A DNA stretch of 64,000 nt, from the NCBI GenBank assembly GCA_917880885.1, contig OU862906.1, positions 57,268,665-57,332,664 on the forward strand. The letters are read 5' to 3'. Source of the stretch: Limnephilus marmoratus (Eukaryota; Arthropoda; Insecta; Trichoptera; Limnephilidae). Positions 54,272 through 64,000 of the stretch are shown here, piece by piece. Under the pieces are notes generated by a model. That model saw only the letters and a list, made by a program, of their open reading frames with translations. It was not told the DNA's origin and did not search any database. The position numbers and the translations under genes were made by a program. Position 1 is the first letter of the stretch. Every line of letters begins with the position of its first letter.

Positions 54272-55060
54272 ACTAGCTAGTTCCCGGCATGCGTTGCTAT
54301 ACTATTTAATAAAGAATTTGTCCCTTTCCGCTTCTGTCTCTCCTTCGTCTCCCGCGTCCCCTTCCCTCTCTCGCGTTCTCACTCCGCCTCCTCCACCTTA
54401 CCTCTCCCTATTCCACTCCTCTCCTTCCCCCGCATTCCATAAATTCAGTCCCGTTACATTTTTTCAATCAGCTCGCGTGTCACCTATTGAAATGTTTTAT
54501 ACAAATCTCATAATGCCAGAGCTCACCAGTAGTTTTATACAAACCTTGCCCTCACAATAACGAACACAAAAAAAAAGAATTATCCAATTTGGTGAAGTCA
54601 TTCGGAAGTTATGCGCATACATACATTTCGGCGATTCATTTTTATTTATACAATGTGTCCGGAAACTCATAGTACAAGCGGGAAACTGATGAATCTACAT
54701 CACGTAGAGAACCCAAAAAAACTATTTTTTTTCGATCTGAGCATTTCGATTTTAATATTATTTTTTTTCTATTTTTCCATTTTTTCGGCAACTAAAGGGT
54801 TAAAAAAAATTTTGCGCCCGGTTTACCCTTCGATGCATTTTATAAGACATTACACAGCTGAAATCAACCCCCTAGTGAAATTTTTTTTCAAATTTAACCC
54901 AAAAAATTCGAACTTCGGACCCGATTTACTCGAAAACGAAAGCTCAAATCAAAAAAGTTATATCACAAATCGGCTCCGAATGTGATGTAGATTTACCAGT
55001 TTCCCGCTTGTACTACGAGTTTTCGGACACCGTGTATAGAAGATAGATGGATAGATGTTG
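54272..55060 (+). mobile_element. Repeat R4 carrying a MITE at its 3' end
   Basis: Starts ACTAGCTAGTTCCCGGCATGCGTTG, has a long CT-rich block (54320-54430), then TCATAATGCCAGAGCTCACC, AACGAACACAAAAAAAAAGAATTATCC and GGAAGTTATGCGCATACATACATTTCGG. It ends CATTTTTATTTATA/TAGAAGATAGATGG. MITE-C splits it at the terminal TA. The ACTAGC...CCCGGCATGCGTTG start is common in insect repeats, but I cannot name the class. Confidence 0.65.
54651..55034. mobile_element. MITE-C, 384 bp, TA target duplication
   Basis: Left CAATGTGTCCGGAAACTCATAGTACAAGCGGGAAACTG and right inverted CACGGTGTCCGAAAACTCGTAGTACAAGCGGGAAACTG pair over about 55 bp. TA is on both sides (54649-54650 and 55035-55036). The interior is A/T-rich with Phe/Lys-rich open frames but no transposase. 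Tc1/mariner-type ends. Confidence 0.85.
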
Positions 55061-55636
55061 CCTTGGAAGCCTGTTTATATACTAAACTAATCATGCCAGT
55101 CAGCTACAGAGGCAGGCAGAGAGGACTGACCAACACATAACACTATCTTGAACACCCTCTCTTCAATCAAATACAACTCTCAACATGGCCCAACTCAAGT
55201 ATTCGATTCACTTAATTCGTCCATCCGATATGTGTGTCCTGACCATCTTAGCATCACTTACTTCATTTTTATTATTATATTATTTGTGTTGATCTTGCTT
55301 CCTTTTCAGTTCTCCTCGTAACATGGCTTCTGAAGACTGAAATTTCAAAGAATAATAAAAATAACTTTCCAAATACCGTTTAACTTTATTCAAAATAAAC
55401 GTAAACGAGCTTCAGACCTACGGTTAGTAATCATCGTTCCTACATTTTAGTTTTCAGTGTAGTTCATCATCACTATTTACATCATATCGTATTACATTAC
55501 CTACAACTTCAATATCTTTGCCTACAACAGTACACTCCTAAACCTATCATACATACGTCTCTATAATAATATGTGCTCTTCAAACTCGTGTGTAAGTACT
55601 GGAGAGGTTTGTATCCCTATAAATTTAATGTTAGAA
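55061..55636. other. Non-coding stretch
   Basis: No gene or element ends recognised. Confidence 0.5.
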
Positions 55637-56026
55637 TTTTTTATGTTAATACCTCAGAAGAGCCCCAGCTAGTCCCGTCTGGAGCCAGCGAGACTATGGC
55701 ATCCCCAATTGGGGTATGTTGTCAGACTGAAGATAGTCGGGAGGAGAAGAGGAAGGTGGGGAAGTACCTGGTTATTCAGATCTGGTTACCAAACATGGCT
55801 AGAGCCATTTCAAGCAACGTTTCATTTCTGAATGGTTGTTTTATGCCTTGGTAAACTGAGAAGATATTCCACTCTGGAAGGTGCTGCAAATATACTATAT
55901 AAGTATATTATTTTTAATTAATTAGTTGTGAAATAATACAAATTAATCAAATATAATTTATTTGCGCACACCGGGATTTTCCGCGACCTTGGGATTGCAA
56001 TTCACACCTCGATCACGGAGGCCGTC
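55637..56026 (-). mobile_element. SINE-A copy
   Basis: Left T run then ATGTTAATACCTCAGAAGAGCC. Right end is a diverged tRNA-like head (deletions in the B box) ending CACGGAGGCCGTC. It is the most diverged full copy. Confidence 0.75.
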
Positions 56027-58119
56027 ATAATAATAAGTATTATAATAATATATGTAAAGAATAATCAGTTCTTCAATTAATCATTGCCCCACAATACGAA
56101 GTATCGTCAAGTATGTGTAAATCTGTCCTCGGATGTTCACAAATTTAAACCCATCATCGAGCGACCGGAGTATTCCAACAACAATTCACAAACACGGCCA
56201 AAGTTTCACATCATCTCAATGTTCCCTTACTTCGCTGGACATAGCTACCAGCTTGGAGAGAACCAACTTTGGGCCACTTGAAACAGAGTTTATGGAACTG
56301 CATACTTATACATGAAATATAGTTTAAAACAGTTTGTGCTCGGAGGTTGGAGGATACAAAGGATGCAAAGTTATATGTAACGTACATATAATTCATAAAT
56401 AATATACAGCTATACGTAGGATATCAATGAAAAAGAAATAACAAAAGTGAAGATTTTGTATTATGATTATGCTTGGTTGAACAAATACAGAAAATATCTG
56501 AATACTCAAATTTCACAAAGCTAAATTGCAAAAAATACATCACTGCTATTAAAGAATACACCAAACTACCACAAAACATTTAAAACAAAATGTTTCATCA
56601 CAAAACATTGAAACATTTTAATAAACACATTTATGTTCAGAAATGATGAACGGATGCTGAACAGTGTTGGCTGAATAAGCGATATTTTATTTAAAGATCG
56701 TAGCAAACTTTGTCTACACCACTACTGAAATAATCAAAATGTTTCAAAGCCAATGGTTTCTTCATAAGGATACAAAGTCAAACTGGAATTTAATTGAAAT
56801 GTAATAGAATATGTTGCATTTATAAAAACATGTTCATTAGTTATTATTCCAAACTTTCGGTTGGTAAACAGTAATAAACGGAAGTCAGATTCTAAAACAA
56901 CCACCCTTGCATTATATAATGAATTCCTGAAATAGTGAAACAATAAACTTTTGATCGAAAACTTTTCCTTGTTTAGTAAAACGATATTAAATCGTAATCA
57001 AACATGATTCGCAATCGCAAAATATGTTAGTTTCAGTAGCAAGTTATAATTATTTACCTTCTCTGCGTAGTTTCCCCGCTTGGTGCTCGAATGTATTTTG
57101 CTGGCGTATTATTCCGCTAGTGTATTTTCCGCTCGTATTATTGCGCTCGAATTTATTTTCCATCACGTAAACAATAAAAGTGCACCTCCAACTCGAAGTT
57201 TAGATCTCCGGCCAAGGCACAACATCCCCCAATCCTCGCCCCCCCCCCCCCCCCCCCCCCCATCAACCATCCACCATTCCAACCCCCAGCCTCCGGCAGC
57301 CGGCCGAGTGACCATCTCGGGAGATTTAAGAGTTCACTGAGATGCGGGTGAACAATGGATATGCCACTTAAATAAACACTTTGGAAGAATCAAAGGGTGC
57401 CAAGGAACTAAAGCCTCCTTCGGAGATGGTTATCAAATGGAACATTTTTAACCTTGTCGTTTTTGTGGAGAATACTTATAAGGGTCTTGAAATTATATTA
57501 CCTATTATTTATTGTTTACTTAAATTTTGTTTGTAATGTTTATTTAAACTTTTTTCATTATAGAAAAAAGAAAATTACATTTTCACATAATAAACTAGAT
57601 ATATATAAATACATTTTACGGTTCATTACAATACAATATTATTCTACGAGTATTTCATTATTTTGTTTATTAAGAATAAAATAAATAAATTCCCAGCCTT
57701 TTTTCATTTTTAATATCGTTGAAAGGCAATTAATAAGTTGCTTCCTTCGTAATGTAATGGATTGCATACCATAGTTAGTGTGGATGGTGTTCAAATGTAT
57801 GTTATGTATTGTAATGTATGTTATATATGTTAAGTGTTTGTATGCTTTGACTTTGTATTATTTGTGGACGTTGTAATGAATTCTGTTTGTGTATGTACGA
57901 GTTTATTATTTATTTTGTATATACTCGTGTAAGGAGACATGTATTGTATTAATATAGTTTTCATGTTAATAGTATTGATTCCATGTATTTATTTATTTTT
58001 ATATATATTTCATATATATTTTTTGTGGATAATCTGGATCTGCAGTAAAATTGTTTTTTGATAACCTTGTTTTGTATTACCTGTAATTCATTTATGTATG
58101 TTTCACGTGCATTTTTTAT
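56027..58119. other. Non-coding stretch with a C tract
   Basis: Open frames at 56084-56396 overlap on both strands and are unassigned. A C23 homopolymer lies at 57239-57261. The 57700-58080 region is TATGT/TTTATT-rich. Nothing else recognised. Confidence 0.45.
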
Positions 58120-59170
58120 TTATTTATTTTATTTCTAAGAAACAAATAGCTTACGTACATATAATAGATATATAATAACATTTTCCCATATTTCAATGAA
58201 GTAATTTAAATGTGATTGAAACATAAACCATTTTTTAAATTTATTTGGTAACAGATATGATAACCGGCTAAATACGCTAATTAAATTCAATATCTTGTAC
58301 ATGCAGTTTAAATGTTAATTGCTCATCAATGCACAATGCACACTTCAAGATATTTTTTTCTTTTCAATTTAGGATACACGAGGAGAAATTGTTTTACGGG
58401 TTGTGCTTAAAATCATGTATCCTGTTTTTTTTATATTCATTACGAGGATGTATGGTTGAAGCCAACTCTTAATTGTTTCTATGTCTCTTTGAGCATTTTC
58501 TAGTAAGATGTCTAATCTTTACCCCAGTGCAAAATCGCAGTATCATCTGCATATAAAAAAATTGCACCATTTAAATCTAATTTCGAAATATCATTGATGT
58601 AAATTTGAACCAGTAGTGGTCCTAGAATGGATTCCTGCGGAACTCCATAGCTTATTGGAACTATAGGTTGCTATTTTAATTGAATGCTAACGAATTGCTT
58701 TCTATTGCGAAGATATGGTTTGAATATATTAAGATCAGGACCAACTACATTAATTTCCTCGAGTTTCTTGAGAAGTATATCATGGCTAATTGTATCAAAG
58801 GTTTTTTGAAGGTCAACGTGTATAGGTAATATAATTTCCACCATCAATGCCGCTCCTAAGTTTACTGATTAAGTCATTTATTTCTGCCAGTGTGTTCGAT
58901 TTTTTCCTAAAGCCGTATTGATTTTGTAAAAGAATGATTTTTTAACATTGTTTAATCTTTCGTAAATTACACGTTCAAAATTTTTAAATAAAATTGGTAA
59001 GCCACCTTTTGTGAAATTATATCACCTTATCAATTTTACAGCTATCTGGAAATGATCCCTCTTTTAAACATTATTGATTAATCGTATTAAAACAGGAACC
59101 AATTTTAAGAAGAGACTTTTAGCACTGTCTTATATTTGTTTGTATCGTAACCAGCACTTGCATTTGGTTT
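58120..59170 (-). pseudogene. Degenerate LINE RT, minus strand
   Basis: In shifting minus-strand frames I read NQYGFRKKSNTLAEINDL, then a KTFDTISHDILLKKLEE segment (motif A with the Asp), [14 protein letters not shown] (motif B) and [12 protein letters not shown] (motif C, YADD), then AQRDIETIKSWLQPYIL. It is similar in motif order to the plus-strand LINE that follows, but with many frameshifts and stops, so it is an older, decayed copy. The C-terminal region is deleted. A TTTATTTATTTTATTT tail near 58120 may be its 3' end. Confidence 0.75.
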
Positions 59171-59280
59171 TAGATATTTTAATATATTATAAAAGAGGGC
59201 ATTACCAGAGAAAACCAGAAATATGTCATTTTCAAATCAGATTTTAGACGTATTGACTCTTTTCCATAAAAAAATCAAAA

Positions 59281-60426
59281 ATGGATTTCGAAAGATTGTT
59301 CTTTTATCTTTTTAACAAATTAAATAATTTCAGTTGGAAGTCTTATAATTTAAAGATTATCCATCAGAATATCAGAAGTATGTCAAACCTTGATGATTTT
59401 CTGATATTTCTAGATCAATTCAATCATACTTTTGATGTTTTAATTTTATCAGAGTGTTGGATCAATAAAAACTACACCTCTAAAATAATACAAACTTACA
59501 CGGAATATCACTCAATTAAAAATATAAATAAATCTAGCGGGATTGTTGTCTACATCAAAGACGGTATACAAGCACAAGTCGAAGAAATTATATTATCACA
59601 AGGTAACTGCCTCAGAATTGTTCTGAATAATAATTTATGTATTTTCGCTATTTATAGATCACCTTCTTTCCAGAGCATAGATTCTTTTTTGAATTCACTC
59701 CAAACAATTATTAGCAATTCCAATAAATTTGAACGTCAAATCATTATAGGAGACTTTAATATTAGCACCTTATCTCCATTTCACAACCAATTCAACGACT
59801 ACATATGCCTGCTCACAGAAAACGGATTCATTTTGACAATCAATACACCAACTCGAGAACAGGGCACGAACAAATCCTGTTTGGATCACATCAACGTAAA
59901 AAATATTAACTTCACTGACTCATTCGTTATCCACACGTCAATTTCCGACCACTATACGACAGCCCTGTGCTTTAAAGATAAACCGCCCCCCCCTGCTAAA
60001 ATCAAGTACGTCCCTCGATTAAATTTTAATAATTTAATTGAGGACTTGCATTTAGAAAACTGGCAAAAAGTATTTGATCAAATTGACACTGACATTGCGA
60101 TGAAAGAATTCATTTGTATTCTACATACATATATATCTAAACATACAAGTAACAAACACATCTCGAACAGCCAGTTTAAACTTACGCCCTGGATCTCTCC
60201 CGGCCTTTTAAAATCGATTCACAAAAGAAACCAACTTCACAAAAGGGCCAAAAAGTTTCCAGATAATATTTTAGTACAAACTCACTACTATAGAAATATA
60301 GGAACTTATGCAAAAAGATTATTAAATATAGAAAGGAAAATTATTTTAAAACGTTCATTTACGAAAATTCTTATTCTCCAAAACGTATGTGGGAAGCATT
60401 TCGAAATATTAGTAAAACAAAAATAA
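59281..60426 (+). CDS. LINE APE-type endonuclease and linker
   Basis: 381 residues. Motifs of exonuclease-III-like nucleases are in order: KIIHQNIRSM (Asn), VLILSECWIN (Glu, usually TETW), RQIIIGDFNISTL (GDFN), NKSCLDHINV (Asp/His-type turn) and HTSISDHYTT (SDH). The linker region follows. The last ~25 residues come from the wrong frame after the TTTTAAAA point. In the right frame the linker passes into the RT piece. It would nick target DNA for priming. The start Met is plausible, but an upstream exon of the ORF cannot be excluded. Confidence 0.85.
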   Translation: MDFERLFFYLFNKLNNFSWKSYNLKIIHQNIRSMSNLDDFLIFLDQFNHTFDVLILSECWINKNYTSKIIQTYTEYHSIKNINKSSGIVVYIKDGIQAQVEEIILSQGNCLRIVLNNNLCIFAIYRSPSFQSIDSFLNSLQTIISNSNKFERQIIIGDFNISTLSPFHNQFNDYICLLTENGFILTINTPTREQGTNKSCLDHINVKNINFTDSFVIHTSISDHYTTALCFKDKPPPPAKIKYVPRLNFNNLIEDLHLENWQKVFDQIDTDIAMKEFICILHTYISKHTSNKHISNSQFKLTPWISPGLLKSIHKRNQLHKRAKKFPDNILVQTHYYRNIGTYAKRLLNIERKIILKRSFTKILILQNVCGKHFEILVKQK

Positions 60427-62192
60427 ACAGGTCTTCCGAAATTAAATCGTTAGATATCGGTAACGTAAACTCCTCTAATCCTAAAAATATGGCGAATTTT
60501 GCTAATAAATACTTCACATCGGTGGGAACCACACTTGCCAAAAAAATTCTCGATAAATGCAATAAAACAGAAATCGAACTTGCCAAGTTGGTCACCTCTA
60601 GCCTCGTCCATAAAATAGACAATATACAAACATCGACGAATGAAGTCTTGGAAATAATTGACGACCTAAAGCCATCTAACGCTTGTGGACCAGACAAAGT
60701 CTCGACTAATCTGCTTAAAGTAACTAAGTCATTCATAGCATCTCCGATAGCGTTCATTTCCAATCTAAGTCTCAAATCAGGAATATTCCCTAACCATCTA
60801 AAACATTCAGTTGTTGTATTACTTCACAAAAATGGAGATAAATCTGCGATTCAAAATTACCGGCCGATATCTTTGGTCAATTCAGTCTCAAAAATTATAG
60901 AGAAAATTGTCAAAAATCGTCTTAGCTTTTATCTTGAAGATAATAACATTCTTTCTGAGAGACAATATGGCTTCCGTCCGGGTTTAGGTACTGAAAATGC
61001 CATTGGCAATCTGACTAAAGTAATTTCTAATAACATCGATCGAGGAATCAAAAGCATCGCGATCTTCCTGGATCTGGCTAAAGCTTTTGATACCATCTCG
61101 CACAAAATCCTTTTGAAAAAATTACAGCTAATCGGTATACAGGGGCAGTTACTTAAATGGTTAGGAAGCTATCTGGAAAATCGGAGCCAAAGAGTTATTA
61201 TTAGTGGTACTCTAAGCGATCCAGCCAACATCGTATTTGGTGTACCACAAGGAAGTACTTTAGGACCGATATTGTTTAATATCTATATCAATGACCTTTG
61301 CAACAGCAACCTTGCCGATCATATCATCACTTTTGCTGACGATACGGTCTTAATATTTGAGGGCAAAAACTGGTATGAAGCGCACAGAAAAGCAGAAATT
61401 GGAATAAACAATGTCAAACATTGGCTAGACTATAATCTTCTTACTCTTAACACGGATAAGACAAAATTTATACGTTTTAGTGCAACACAAGCGGGTCAAC
61501 CCAAGGTTATACTAAATATTACTATTCACATTTGCAATGAACCGAACTCTTGTACTTGCAATAACCTAGAATGCGTGGATAGTTTAAAATATCTAGGGAT
61601 CACCATAGATAAATATCTGAGATGGGACGAACACATTAACGCAACGGCCTCAAAAGTCAGAAAACTTACACATCTTTTTATAACCATCAGAAATATTCTC
61701 TCTGTTAAAGATATGAAATCAATATACTATGCTATGTGTAATTCTTTACTCGAATATGCATCCCTAGGATGGGGTGGATGTGCCAAAACAATATTAGACT
61801 CCCTGGCTAAAGCTCAGAAATCAATACTAAGAGTCATCCTTAAAAAACCATTCAGGTACCCCAGTGATGCATTATTCACGGAATTAAAAGTACTTGATGT
61901 TAGACAATTGTATATTAGAAAGATTATATTACATGTGCAAAAACAACGTCAACACTTCCCGTCCATTGACCATCTTCACGACACTCGACTTTCAAGGAAC
62001 AATCCAATAGTCCCAATAAAAATCACGACGTCCCTCGGCCAACGGCAATTTTCGTACTTAGGACCTAAATTATTTAATATCATTCCTAATGATTGGAAAA
62101 CTAAAAGTGCAAATGTTTTGCGCAAATTGATCAACGACTGGCTCCTTGATTTAGGGAGGATCAAAAGCGAAGATGTTTTGATCAATAGTTAG
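60387..62192 (+). CDS. LINE reverse transcriptase
   Basis: 601 residues. RT motifs: ACGPDKVSTNLL, LHKNGDKSAIQNYRPISLVN, ERQYGFRPGLGTENAI, SIAIFLDLAKAFDTISHKIL (motif A), VFGVPQGSTLGPILFNIYIN (motif B) and IITFADDTVLIF (motif C). Then follow LLTLNTDKTKFIRF, a Cys-rich insert (HICNEPNSCTCNNLECV), SLKYLGITIDKYLRW and the C-terminal ITTSLGQRQFSYLGPKLFN. No internal stop, and the catalytic Asp residues are present. The frame really begins upstream (60352 and before, in the frame reading ENSYSPKRMWEAF). The first listed Met is within the linker. CR1-group labelling is tentative. Confidence 0.9.
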   Translation: MWEAFRNISKTKINRSSEIKSLDIGNVNSSNPKNMANFANKYFTSVGTTLAKKILDKCNKTEIELAKLVTSSLVHKIDNIQTSTNEVLEIIDDLKPSNACGPDKVSTNLLKVTKSFIASPIAFISNLSLKSGIFPNHLKHSVVVLLHKNGDKSAIQNYRPISLVNSVSKIIEKIVKNRLSFYLEDNNILSERQYGFRPGLGTENAIGNLTKVISNNIDRGIKSIAIFLDLAKAFDTISHKILLKKLQLIGIQGQLLKWLGSYLENRSQRVIISGTLSDPANIVFGVPQGSTLGPILFNIYINDLCNSNLADHIITFADDTVLIFEGKNWYEAHRKAEIGINNVKHWLDYNLLTLNTDKTKFIRFSATQAGQPKVILNITIHICNEPNSCTCNNLECVDSLKYLGITIDKYLRWDEHINATASKVRKLTHLFITIRNILSVKDMKSIYYAMCNSLLEYASLGWGGCAKTILDSLAKAQKSILRVILKKPFRYPSDALFTELKVLDVRQLYIRKIILHVQKQRQHFPSIDHLHDTRLSRNNPIVPIKITTSLGQRQFSYLGPKLFNIIPNDWKTKSANVLRKLINDWLLDLGRIKSEDVLINS

Positions 62193-63271
62193 TCTCATCA
62201 TATAAAATAAAACAAAATTAAAAATATATAAGAAAATAAAAAAAAACAAAATAAAAAAAAAAACACTCACTCATAGTTCCATTCATTACAAAAACACGTA
62301 CTTACCATTGCAGAACACAATTTTCTATTCTTTTATCAATACCCTTCCCATTTTTTTCTACTTTCAATTCCTGCGGAGATCTTTCTTTTTATTATACAAA
62401 ATTACGTAAATTATAATTTATACATAATACGTATAAAATTATACAAAATTACGTACTATGCGTAATATTACAAAAACACGTACTTATCACTTCAGAACAT
62501 AATTGTCTACTATTTTATCAATACCCTTCCCATTGTTCTACATTCATCTCCTGCGGTGATCTTTCTTTTTATTATTACCATCTGGATTTTACTTACTTTA
62601 CCTGTTTTATTTTATATTAAGTGCTCTAAGGGAAAATATCTTAGTAGGATGAAAAAATGACGCAAGGAAAGGGAAATAAATACAATTGGTTATCAACCCC
62701 TTTCTCATGTCACTATTTATACATTAACTTAAGACATATTTATATACAAATTGTTTTTATTCATTTGCTGCATCCTTTTCGAGTCACATTCTTTTTGAGT
62801 TTCTTTACCCGCTCGTAAAGTTGAGGGATACGTCACTCACGTTAATTATACTTATTTTTTGTAATCATGTTTAAACATCAACTTTAATTATAATATGGAT
62901 TTTGTCATCACACTTGAAGCTGGTCTCGATTCTCAATTTTTGCTAGCGATTCACATGTCCAAACATTTATCTATTGTTAAACAAGCATTCGATACTAAAT
63001 CTGTACTTTAAGACATTGTTTTTTTTCTCTTCGCTTATTCTTTTTTTTTATGAGTTCAAAATTGTAGTTATTAACTAAAGCTTCTACGAGGAATTTAATC
63101 GTAACACTTGTTTCATTCAATAAATAATATGTATATAATTTATCAATGTAATATGAAATTATGATATGAACTAAATTTGTCAATTTGACTGGCCTAAAAC
63201 AGGATCCATTCCTAGTTGGCTAGTCAAAGTTTCCACATATGTTTCATTGTATAATTTTATGCGAAATAAAT
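62193..63271 (+). other. 3' UTR of the LINE with a tandem duplication
   Basis: The segment with AAAAACACGTACTTA...CAGAACA, TTTTATCAATACCCTTCCCAT and CTGCGG(A/T)GATCTTTCTTTTTATTAT occurs at about 62287-62394 and again at 62472-62575. The rest is AT-rich. No coding sense. Confidence 0.75.
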
Positions 63272-63297
63272 ATTATTATTATTATTATTATTATTAT
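63272..63297 (+). repeat. (ATT)n microsatellite tail
   Basis: TATTATTATT... run right after AAATAAATA, at the expected 3' end of the LINE. Confidence 0.9.
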
Positions 63298-63298
63298 C

Positions 63299-64000
63299 TA
63301 GCATTCGTATGTAATAAATTTTGAGAAAAAAATTTAATTTTTAGTATAATAAGGTTATTCCATAGATCGTTGGCAGATTTGTTAAATTTTCAAAAAAGAT
63401 TTTGTATTATACCACACCCATTTCAAATAATATAATCATGCAGTAAAATAAATCAATACATTATCTAGCAAACGCATGTTTTAGAATTTTAATTTTAGTT
63501 TCAATAAAATCATTAAAAAATATGTACGTACATGTGTTTCTTGACGAAAATTGGTCCATTTGTGTATTTATTTGCGCACTTACAAACTAATATATTTCAG
63601 ATTTTTTTAACATTCTTATTAAATTTAGACATTATTGAAAAATGATTAATACTTATAATCAAAAAATAATTACAAGAAGTACATTATTTTAATAGTTTTA
63701 TCATCACGCCTTTCAGCATTTTTCGATTAAGGTATAAATGAAAACTAATTTGGATTGAAATAAATTCGATATTGAGTTATAATTTAAAAAAGCTGGTACG
63801 GAGAATAATAATTCTTTCTCATTGTAACCGCCCTGCACGATCGTAAGAACAACTGTCGGCGAAATGTGGATTTTCGTCCGCTGGCTGGTTAAACGCTCTT
63901 AAACGAATATAAAATATTATATTTAATTTAATATTTTACTCTTTTCTAACTCCGTAGGGGTTGAAGACATAAAGATTCAATGCTATCATACACTAATGTT
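63299..64000. other. Non-coding AT-rich stretch
   Basis: No gene, RNA gene or element end recognised. Confidence 0.5.

Larger units (their letters stand above)
59250..63298 (+). mobile_element. Nearly intact APE-type LINE (CR1/jockey group)
   Basis: Endonuclease and RT coding parts (59281-60426, 60387-62192) are joined by one frameshift at 60344-60351 (TTTTAAAA). A ~1.1-kb 3' UTR follows, ending GAAATAAATATTATT... with an (ATT)n tail at 63272-63297. No ORF1 is seen upstream, because the 5' part meets the minus-strand relic, so it is 5' truncated or ORF1-less. Otherwise the least damaged LINE in the window. Confidence 0.85.

Overview
This window is AT-rich arthropod (most likely insect) nuclear DNA made mostly of transposable elements. 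There are no operon-like gene arrays and no rRNA or true tRNA genes. The animal assignment rests on several lines. There are jockey/CR1-like and RTE-like LINE pieces and an EN+ Penelope-like element with a GIY-YIG domain. A hAT remnant and a Ty3/gypsy element whose primer-binding site matches insect tRNA-Trp are present. A tRNA-derived SINE occurs in several copies. Two protein fragments belong to uncharacterised families that I recall as repetitive in arthropod genomes. The species was not identified.

Layout. 0-6 kb: a protein fragment and a possible terminal exon, SINE copies, one repeat-R1 copy, and the best host-gene candidate, a GC-rich first coding exon at 5579-5707 (minus) ending in GTAAGA. 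6-16 kb: mostly anonymous AT-rich DNA with a few MITE, SINE and R1 copies, a 102-bp minisatellite (10274-10760), a phase-0/phase-0 open exon candidate (11424-11591, plus) and a LINE tail. 17-22 kb: an RTE-like LINE fragment, a foldback MITE with an 8-bp target duplication that was itself hit by a LINE tail with an 18-bp target duplication, a perfect 22-bp hairpin, and a 5'-truncated jockey-like LINE. 22-29 kb: repeat R1 and R3 copies, another LINE tail, and a SINE inside repeat R4. 29.4-38.4 kb: a CsRn1-like Ty3/gypsy element bounded by ~0.3-kb LTRs. It has lost gag-protease-RT, its integrase is split by a hAT element that in turn carries an R1 copy, and a nearly full-length LINE lies between its integrase and its 3' LTR. 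38.8-42.1 kb: a LINE tail, then a nearly complete Penelope-like element followed by a type-I hammerhead ribozyme motif. 43-45 kb: three inverted-repeat elements. 45.7-52.3 kb: a non-coding LTR element (LARD-like) with 1120-bp LTRs that differ at two positions seen by eye. 54-56 kb: repeat R4 carrying a TA-flanked MITE, and a SINE. 58-63.3 kb: a degenerate LINE RT on the minus strand, then an almost intact APE-type LINE on the plus strand with a long 3' UTR and an (ATT)n tail.

How the parts work together: the LINE, PLE and LTR proteins are retrotransposition machinery, and the SINEs, R1, MITEs and LARD are non-autonomous parasites that would need such enzymes in trans. The more complete coding elements are broken by single-base frameshifts, most of them in homopolymer runs, which could be genuine decay or uncorrected assembly indels. 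All calls are by eye. Element family names come from motif recognition, not from database searches.
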